NCBI RefSeq assembly: GCF_964275005.1
Contig: NC_092695.1
Location: forward strand, 10,126,197-10,190,196
Source of the DNA: Diadema setosum
Taxonomy: Eukaryota > Echinodermata > Echinoidea > Diadematoida > Diadematidae
Length of the DNA: 64,000 nt
Direction of reading: 5' to 3'
Shown here in pieces: positions 35,094 to 43,800 of this stretch; the stretch's first letter is position 1, and every line of letters begins with the position of its first letter. Made by a program: the position numbers and the translations under genes. The notes under the pieces are model-generated. The model ran no database searches and was not told the DNA's origin. It saw only the letters and a program-made list of their open reading frames with translations.

Positions 35094-35309
35094 TGATACG
35101 GTTACAAAGACATCTCATGGAATCATGTAACCATTACATTTTTTTTATTCTGGTAGTGTATATAGAATTAGGCCTATTCATATGTGTTCATTGTCGACTT
35201 ATGTTTCAGAGCATTGTTATAGGAGTTTACGGGTAGGTATACCACTGTCTAAATGCTAGGGGAGATTATTCTCCACATTTCATGTAATGATTCAGTGACT
35301 GTGAAGAGG

Positions 35310-35408
35310 GGGGCTGGGGGGCTACAGCCCCCCCCCCCCCCCCCACACACACACACTTTTGGATCGTGAAAAAAACAAGAAAGAAAGGGGAAAAATCGGG
35401 GGGGGGAA
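35310..35408. repeat. Low-complexity C/CA/A/G block
   Basis: C17 is followed by (CA)n, an A/G-rich tract and G9. Nothing else is recognisable between 35100 and 35700. Confidence 0.7.
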
Positions 35409-35704
35409 TCAACACTACCACAAAATTATCACCAAAAATGTGCTTCAGTATCGCTTTATCTTGATTTTAAAAACACACAACTTAATGTTTTCAGGTTAGC
35501 TTCAGGTTAGCATGCCTGTAGTGGTCAGTGACGGGGCATTACGCTGCACATTACTTGAATATGAGACCGTTCTGAAGCAAATAATTTTCGCACAACAATA
35601 GATATATAATGTACTCTTAAATGAATCCCACAAGAATAGGAACAATCATCCCCCAGCATTCGCACTGATTCCCACTGATCAGTTACTAGCCTTCCCCTTT
35701 AAAC

Positions 35705-36135
35705 AAGTGGGGCCGTTTCAAGTCAATAAAAGAAGAAAAAAAGATGCATCAAACTGCACCATTTACAACATAAAAATGCAAAAAGTTCTCACGTGGGGGG
35801 GGGGGGGTTCTCCCTCCAAAAAGTTCTCACCGTGGGAGGGGGAACACCCCCCCCCCCCCGTTCCCTCCACTCGCTCCCTTCGCATAGTAACCACACAGGC
35901 CGCACTCCCAATTATAGCACAAGATCATTATCCAGGCTGCGCCGGTGCATCTAAGCAGGGAGTTTCAAGTCGATAAAAGATGCAGAAAGATGCATCAAAT
36001 TGCACCATTTACAACATCAAAATGCCAAAAGTTCTCCCCGCTCGGGCTCGGTCACTTGGCTCCCTTAAAAAGTAACCGCCCTCCCAAGATCACAGGATCC
36101 ATTATCCAGGCTACGCCGGTGCATCTAAAGCGGGG
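35705..36135. repeat. Two-copy tandem repeat, ~180-250 bp
   Basis: Both copies contain TTTCAAGTC(A/G)ATAAAAGA, GATGCATCAAA, TGCACCATTTACAACAT and end with ATTATCCAGGCTNCGCCGG and TGCATCTAA. Copy 1 carries extra G and C homopolymers. Confidence 0.8.
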
Positions 36136-36457
36136 GAGGGGTGACCTTGATAGTAAGTTGATACACTCAGCATTTGTTCTCATATTTCAGGGCAGAATAA
36201 AAACTTGGCTGTGCTAGTATAGCTGAACAAGCAGACAACCCTATAGGCTGCACACAGAACTGGAATACCGTCACATTGAGAGGAGATGTACTTGGTGTCT
36301 GCAGTTTTACTGGTATTAGGCATACCAGTAGTCATGTGTGAGCAGTTTCTGTGTAATAGCATTGTTTACACAGCAACCAAGAATGAGGTTTAATAGCTTT
36401 TAATAGTAAAATTGCTTCATTGATATGATTGTGTTCATTATTGTGTGAGCCACAATA

Positions 36458-37414
36458 ATGGAGGGTTTGCAAATTGATAATTGCTCTCTGACTACATTTC
36501 GACAAGCAACATTTGAGTTTTGTAATCTCGCTCTAGGCCATTCACAATTTGAAAAGTTTGGTGGGTGTTGTGAAAATGGCACTGAAACACCTTTTTCTAT
36601 CTGGTTGGAAGGATTCAATTTCGTTATTGAACCTTTCCATTTCAGTGATGAGGAGAAGGCTTGGGTTTTGGTGAGCAACCTCACGGGGCCAGCAAGAGAG
36701 GAGATAATATATTGCTTGTCGAAGGAGGAACAGAGGAGTTTTAAAGCGGTAGTTAAGGCTCTCCGTTCATGTTTTAGTAGGGAGAATTCTCACTATTTGC
36801 AATGCTTGTTCCACAATCGTGTCCAGCATGATAATGAGGACTTGGCAGACTTCAGCAGAGCTCTCATGCGTCTCTATGCAAAAATAGTGGATGCTGCAGA
36901 CGATGAGACAGAAGCTGCAGCATTGGGGCAGCTGAGAGATGAAGCTCTGTCAAGTCAGTTTATCAATGGGACACGGGATGTGAGGGAACGGGTCATGTTG
37001 AGGCGCCTGTATTTCCAAAATTGGGGCGGCAAGTTTGAAGTGCTTCGGAGGGAAGCATTGTTCATACTCTATGGTGGTCGTATGCCGAGAAGAGATGGGC
37101 TGAATGATGTGAATGTAGATGCTGGAACACATGATGTGTTCACTGAGCCAGTCATTCAGCAGCAAGATCTCTCGGGTACAGCTACCATGGAGATGAATGA
37201 AGAAGCATCTGCTCTTTTGAGAGAACAGTCGCAAAGGGAAGGTTGTGTTAGTGCAAGTGGGGGTGGTGCAAAATTTGATGCAGGGGGACAGGGGCATGAT
37301 AAGGGTGACAAATGGTTTGATGCCAAGGAGGAATTGGATGCTGGGGTGCATATATCTAATGGTAGAATCCTTGGACGGGGATACCATGACGGATCCCACT
37401 TTGTCATATCATGA
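36458..37414 (+). CDS. Free-standing Gag-like protein, 318 aa
   Basis: The frame opens at an ATG (MEGLQIDNC) and runs uninterrupted for 318 codons. Residues ~50-165 have the pattern of retrotransposon Gag capsid domains of the Ty3/gypsy type (family PF03732): an aromatic FSIWLEGFNF start, LTGPAREEI, a central Leu-rich helix set and LRDEALSSQFINGTRDV. The rest is acidic, Gly-rich and without a CCHC zinc knuckle. No protease, polymerase or integrase follows on either side of the BEL element inserted 445 bp downstream. It may be a domesticated capsid-like gene or a young gag-only remnant. The third frame stays open from 37415 to 37655, so a frameshifted C-terminal extension is possible. Confidence 0.65.
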   Translation: MEGLQIDNCSLTTFRQATFEFCNLALGHSQFEKFGGCCENGTETPFSIWLEGFNFVIEPFHFSDEEKAWVLVSNLTGPAREEIIYCLSKEEQRSFKAVVKALRSCFSRENSHYLQCLFHNRVQHDNEDLADFSRALMRLYAKIVDAADDETEAAALGQLRDEALSSQFINGTRDVRERVMLRRLYFQNWGGKFEVLRREALFILYGGRMPRRDGLNDVNVDAGTHDVFTEPVIQQQDLSGTATMEMNEEASALLREQSQREGCVSASGGGAKFDAGGQGHDKGDKWFDAKEELDAGVHISNGRILGRGYHDGSHFVIS

Positions 37415-38682
37415 TGTCCAAGAGCATGTAAATAGGCAGTCACCAACCACTCCGGTAGCACACAAGTTGCGGTTGGCTTCAAAAGGGGGGAAGATTACTG
37501 ATGTTGATATGGATGCCAGTATCTTTGTGATGACTGAGGTGCGCCCATCTAAGAATAATGTATGGGATCATGTAAATGTTCAGAGAATAGTTTTGGGTCC
37601 CTGGGAGTCGAATTGGAGACCAGATTGTGTTAAATGTCTTCTGGCTGCAGGATAGATTATTTTCCATTATCATCAATGGTAAATAAGTTTGGTTGTCAAT
37701 TGAGAATTTGATATGTTCATCTGGATATTTTTGTTGCGGACCAACAATATTTGACTCTTAATGTAAATTTGTGTTGAGAGCACAAAACTTTGACACTGGG
37801 ATAAGAAAAGAAAGGTTTTGTGTAGTTATGCAACTTCATCAGTTAAGTGAAATGATAATGTAGCGGCAGTATTGATTTATTCAAGAAATATTTGATTGGA
37901 ACAAATTTAGGCTGTTACGCCCCTTTAAAGTTCAGACCGTTACCTTGGATACACCGTCAAGTGCGCATTCCTTCGGATGCTTGCGCACTGATTTGTTCTA
38001 CGTACTAGTATGCTGCATGCGTACTGACATGATAGCCACGCAAAAGACATGGGCCAAGATGCAAGACATGATCAAAAAGAATGAGTTTGGATCTGTGATT
38101 GATTTACTTTAGGAACCTAAACAGTTTGGTAAGAGAAATTATGATGAAAACAGCTGAATATTTGATTGCTGTAGCTTTGTTTAATCATTTGTGTAGTGAT
38201 ATGTGTTGTGTTGTTAGCTTGTAATCGAGTTCAGAATTCAGGTTGACATAACGATTCGATACGGTGTTCGTATAGAAAGTGATTACACGTAGAACAATAC
38301 GGTACGCTGTAGGTATTGATTATCGTATGGTTGAGGGGTCTAGATATCGCGCACGAAAATTTGAAATGCTCTTATAATAGAAGTTATTTCATAATCGTAC
38401 CTGAATTTCTCAATGACTATCACGAAAATGCAGAAAAATCACCTCCCAGAATCTCCTGATGATACGATGACGGAGTAGTGCGCTGTCGCCGTTTGTATGT
38501 CGGACTTTTTTTTATGCGTTCAATTTCTCGGGGTATGTAAAGATCGCGCAGCTGCCCTCTGTAGTTTCATGCGTGAAAGTGTCTTCCCCTCTGCGGCTGT
38601 AACGTGCTCCGGCTTTCGTAGAATATTTTTTCACTTGATATTAGATTTGTCCCTGTTAAGCAACAGCAGTTTTACCTAACTT

Positions 38683-38940
38683 GTGTATATTATTGTTATT
38701 ATTATTATATGTGTTATTACTATTATTAGTATTATTATATGTGTTATTATTATTTATATTATTGTTATTATCATTATTATCATTATTACTATTATCACCA
38801 CCACCATCATCGATCATCATAATCATCATCATCATTATCATTTTCATTATTATTATTATCACTTCCACCACCATCATCATTTTATCATTCTTATTATCAT
38901 TATTCTTATCATTGATATTTTCATAATCGTTAATGATTTT
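38683..38940 (+). repeat. (ATT)n/(ATC)n trinucleotide-rich tract
   Basis: Long imperfect run of TTA, TCA and CCA triplets. All frames are open on both strands as a result (Ile/Leu-rich or Asn-rich). Confidence 0.9.
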
Positions 38941-39357
38941 CATTTATAAAGTTTTCTTACAATATTTCTAATCACTTTAACCAATAATATACACGTAATA
39001 TAAAATGGAAAAAAGTAAAATATGAACATATATTTTGTGTGTGTGTGAGTGTGTTTGTGTGTGTGCTCACCCATTCGTCACCCTCTCATTTTCGTCACTC
39101 ATTTGTCACACTCTCATCTAATTTGTTTTCTTCAGTATCATTATAATGGCCCTCCCCTGTCACAAATATATCACAAGTTAGCGCAAGAAATCACAAGCAA
39201 ATTCAAATTGAAATCACACTTCAACTTCGATAGACTGAAATATTTATTCCTTTGTAATATTATAATCGTTGTGTTAAAATTTGACTTAAAACAACATTTA
39301 TTAACAGTATTTCAGCGTAGCTGGCAGTAGGGACCTATACATTGTTCTTGTGTATGA

Positions 39358-39369
39358 TGACGTCACGTG
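39358..39369. promoter_or_regulatory. Overlapping CRE (TGACGTCA) and E-box (CACGTG)
   Basis: Consensus palindromic binding words of CREB/ATF and bHLH factors overlap by two bases inside the intron-like insert. Whether they are used is unknown. Confidence 0.4.
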
Positions 39370-40857
39370 GTAAATGATCGATCGAACAAATTACGAATTT
39401 TATCGACTACGAACGAGACAAGCGAGACGACACGTCTAGGCTACAACATCCTTAGAACAGATTTTAAGGGAAGGTAGGTTTGTGCAAGGTAAAAAATTTG
39501 AAATTTAGTGGAAAATTTGTTGGAAATCAACATTTCTTACCTGCTTCCTTCTCATGTTGAGCGGTAAGTCAGGTATGTTTATTCCATGGGCGTATCGGCA
39601 AATTTTGCGCTTAGTCCTACGCGTAATATCGCTTGCTATACGCAGTTACGCTATGCGCGATCATTAGGTCCCTGCGCGAGACCTAGTACCCTTACTATAC
39701 ATGATTCCTGCTTAGCAGGCAGGGAAGAGAAATGTTGGAAGTGTGAGTGTATGATTGAAGCTTACAATACTGTGTATGTTTTATTTAGGAATAATATAAG
39801 ACTCCATATTTAGAAGAATATTGTGTTATGGTCATATAGGAATGAGAATCATATTAAAGGATTCAACTTTGTCACTTTCACAGAGCTGTATACTGTTAGA
39901 TTTACACACGTATATGTACGTATACCGTACAGTCAATACAATCCCATACATAACTGCAGTTAGAGGGCTAACTTATTCAATGTTTTTGAAGGGTTAGTTT
40001 CTTTTTTGGTGTATCATATGGATGTTGAGGTGTCAAAAGGAAAGACATTCAAGGGTTTAAAGGGAAAGATGATCTTGGATTTATTTTTATTGTAAGAAAG
40101 GCAGGCTGCATTTCATGATAGTGTTGTAGGGATGCAATTGCATCATTTGAACTTAATTATGTGAGTGATAGAGATAAAGGTCACTTCATAATGTACACTT
40201 TGTTTGAATGATCAGAGTAAACAGGTGTGATAGAGTCAGGTCATTTAGAACAATATCATTATTTCATGGTGCAGTGTATTTGTACACTGAAAAATGCAGT
40301 ACCATATACATCAGATATTGAGTCAGAATACAGCTGTATGTCTCAACAAGACATTGATGGGTTAATGTTTATTACCGAACACTTGCATATTTAGTGCACT
40401 GCATGTGGTTGCTGCACATATGGTTGCATGCATTTGGGTTAACAGTGTAAGGTTGTTACTGTTGTTTATGTTAGTTGCACAAATCGAAAGGTGTTTCGAT
40501 TATTACAAGTATTAAGTATATTTGGAAGACACAGAAATAATTACACTTGACAAGCTGCTCAAGGTAGTGATAACTAAGCATTTATTATTTCCTTTCTCTT
40601 TTTATAGTGAACCACAAGTTAGTGTGTACCACAAGTTCGGGTTCGACACCAGTATGCAAGCACACAAGTACACAAGTTGGTGTGTTCCACAAGTTTGGTT
40701 CAACACAAGTTCGTGTTTGTCACAAGTACACGAGTCCAGCTGGTATTGATGTCTTCAATAAATGAACGAACCTGTGCGTTCCAACTGTGACTGACTGAAG
40801 TAAACTTTCACCTTTATGTAGTACGTGTCTACATACAGTTCACAAACTGGATCCAAA

Positions 40858-43800
40858 ATGGAAGGTCCACTGCATGATAGTCCCAGCCCATCTAGTGACG
40901 TTGCTGATGAACAACCGGTCGTCAGTGATCCTCCCCAGGATAGAGCTACCTCAGGATTGGTGGGAAACGCCCAGATTGATGGTATTCTACCGGAACAAGC
41001 TATCCCGAGCGTACCAAGACGTAACCCTAACGATTCGGATGACAACAGGTCAACCACGCTATCATCAGCATCACGACGAAGCAACAGGTCCACATCATCT
41101 AGAGATAGTGGAAGGACTGCAGCGGCTTCCCGACTGCGTGAGGCCAGAATCAAGTTGGAGCTAGCGAAAGCAAGAAAGGAACAACTGAAAAGGAAACAAG
41201 AATTAACAAGAGAACAGTTGAGATTGAATGAAAAACTTGCAAATCTTGAGCTAGAACATGAAATTGAAAATGCAGAAATTGAAACACGTGTACTAGAATG
41301 TGAAGTTCATGATGTTGTTGGTAAGCCACAGTACGAAGTTAATGAAAAGAAGGATGAAGTGAAGTCCTCAGTGTTAAATCCTGATGCTCGAGTGTGGTCA
41401 GGAGCAAAGGGTAATGGTGTCACATCTGACCCGGTAGAACGTAATAGTACTACGCCAAGTAGTCCAGTTGAATATGGTGAAGTTCGTATGTCATCTCATA
41501 ATTTGTCTCATGCACCTAACGTTGCTGTAGATGATTGTGTGAGAAGTAGTGATGTGTACAATTCTAACATGAATCCAATATTTCATGCCATTAATGTTGC
41601 TTTTAGCTTGCCAAAGCCAGATTTGGTTACCTTTGATGGCAATCCGACTGTGTATCGCAGCTTCATTAACAGCTTTGAGGTTAATGTGGAACAGAAGGTG
41701 CTGGATGATAGGACCAGACTCACTTATCTCATCCAGTACTGCTCGGGTAAGGCCCGCAACAGCATCGAGAACTGTGTTCTCATGGAACCACGTGAGGGTT
41801 ATGCCGAAGCGAAGAGGATTTTGAGAGAGCAGTTTGGACAACCGCACGTGGTGGCGAATGCTCACTTGGATAAGATCCTGAAACGTTCACAAGTCAAGCA
41901 GAACGACCATGCAGGACTGTGGGACCTTGCGCGAGATATGAAGCGTTGTGGGATGGTCCTAGCCCAGATGGGATATCTCGCTGATGCAAACGGCTCTGAG
42001 ACACTACTCAAGATTCAACGTCTGTTACCCATTCACCTTCAAGCAGAATGGGCGAGGAGAGCCCATGCCATGATGGTGAGATGTGTTGTGCCCAACTTCG
42101 ACTTGATGACAACGTTTGTTGAAGAATCCGCCCAGTTGGCCAGCAACATCTTCGGACGAAACATCGGGAAAGCGATTCCAAAGAACGACAAGTCGATGAA
42201 GAAAGAAACACGACCCAGAGGGACAGCCTTTGCAACTCAGAGGGTCGATGAAAACACACCACGTCCCGTCCAAGGCAGTCGAGATCGTCCTGAAAGGAAA
42301 TGTCCTTGCTGTCAAGGAAAGCACAATCTCACGTCCTGTGAATCCTTCAAGAAGAAAGGGGTAGACGACAGACGAGACGTAGCTAGGAAAGCGAGACTGT
42401 GCTTCAATTGCCTACAACCATTTCACTTGGCTGTAGGCTGTCTTTCCAAAGCTCGCTGTGAAGTAACCGACTGTGGTAAGAAGCATCATGCTCTCCTGCA
42501 CACAACATACAATCCTAGTCGGAACTCTCCTCGGCAAGAGAACCGAGAGGACAGTACAAGGCAAGAAACCCAACAAGGGGTAAAGCAAGATAACCCAAGC
42601 TCTTTGAGTGGTAGTCAAGGAGATGAAAGGTCGGGTCGGTCGTTCACCGCTCATTCCTCAAGAGGCAAGATCTGTCTGAGAGTCGTACCCGTAAAGGTTG
42701 AAGGAAATGGGAGACAAACTACAACCTGGGCCTTGTTAGATGAAGGCAGCGACGTTTCGCTGTGCACCAAGAGTCTTGTCGACAAGCTAGGTCTCACTGG
42801 GACGGAAAGAAGCTTCAAGCTGTCTACGGTGGACCAGACAGGAGCAAGCAAATGTTGCCTTGAAGTTTCCATGTCAGTCCAAGGAGTTATGGGCCAGGAA
42901 ACCTTGACACTGGACAATGTTTGGACTGTAGACAGTCTTCCAGTCGCCGACGAATGTTTCCCCAACTCAGCAGATGTAAAGGAATGGTCACACCTAAATG
43001 ACATCGCCCTTCCTTCCATGGATCAAGGAGAAGTGGGGCTATTAGTGGGAGCAGATACCCCAGAAGCATTCTGGAATTTGGAACAGAGAGTCGGCAAACC
43101 AAAAGAACCCTATGCAGTTCGAACTCCGCTAGGGTGGACGCTTATGGGTCCTGTGTCCAAGAAGCAACAATCCACGACAAGTTTCCATGCAAATTTTACT
43201 CGCCTTGAAGACGAATCCCTCGAACAACAGTTGAAGCAGTTCTGGAGGGTGGACTTTGGCGGGTATCTCAGTCAGGAGAATGTTGGAGATTCGGTGGAAG
43301 ATCTTCGAGCACTGAAGGTGATGAAGGAATCTGCAGTGATGGTCGATGGTCACTATCAAGTCGCTCTACCGTGGCGCAGTTTTCCACCTGTCCTGCCAAA
43401 CAATCGTCGTTTGGCCGAGGCGAGACTTGGGTATTTGAAGAAGAGGTTGGAAAGGAACGAAGCCCTACGTGACAAGTACGTAGAGACAGTCAGCGACTAC
43501 ATAGCCAAAGGGTATGCAAAGGAAGTCGAGTGCATACCGTCGGATGTATCAGCTGAGAGCGCCACCCAAGAAGAAGCTTCAAATGAGCCAGTATGGTATC
43601 TCCCACACCACGCTGTAGTTCATCCCCGAAAGAAAGACAAGGTTCGCGTTGTGTTCGATTGTGCGGCGAGATATGCAGGAACGTCACTCAATGAACAATT
43701 GCTCCAAGGGCCGGATCTTACCAACAATCTAGTCGGCGTGCTTACGAGGTTTCGTCAGGAACAAGTAGCCATAGTCGCCGATATTCAGTCTATGTTCCAC

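Larger units (their letters stand above)
38129..40607 (+). other. Intron-like insert in the 5' LTR only
   Basis: The insert is absent from the 3' LTR (junction 47102/47103). It starts GTAAGA, ends CCTTTCTCTTTTTATAG, and has TAACTAAG about 30 bases before the AG as a branch-point candidate. It has no terminal inverted repeats and no flanking duplication. Inside are a (TTA/TCA)n tract (38683-38940), a GT run (39035-39062) and a CRE plus E-box cluster (39358-39369), but no conserved ORF. If transcription starts in the LTR upstream, it would be spliced from the leader RNA. Confidence 0.8.
37859..40837 (+). repeat. BEL/Pao 5' LTR interrupted by a 2,479-bp intron-like insert
   Basis: Starts TGTAGCGGCAG and ends GTCTACATACA. 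Without the insert at 38129-40607 it is 500 bp and about 98% identical to the 3' LTR (roughly ten differences by eye). It contains AATAAA near its 3' part. The 5 bases before it (GATAA) and after the 3' LTR (GACCT) do not match, so no target duplication is visible. Confidence 0.9.

Noticed and set aside
36950..37482. Minus-strand frames of 108-149 codons
   Set aside because: Shadows of the plus-strand Gag-like ORF; no domain resemblance.
38656..38949. Ile/Leu-rich and Asn-rich frames on both strands
   Set aside because: Produced by the (ATT)n/(ATC)n tract in all frames.
40825..40857. Upstream GTG as start of the BEL/Pao polyprotein
   Set aside because: It lies within the LTR end; the first ATG at 40858 is the plausible start in a eukaryotic element.
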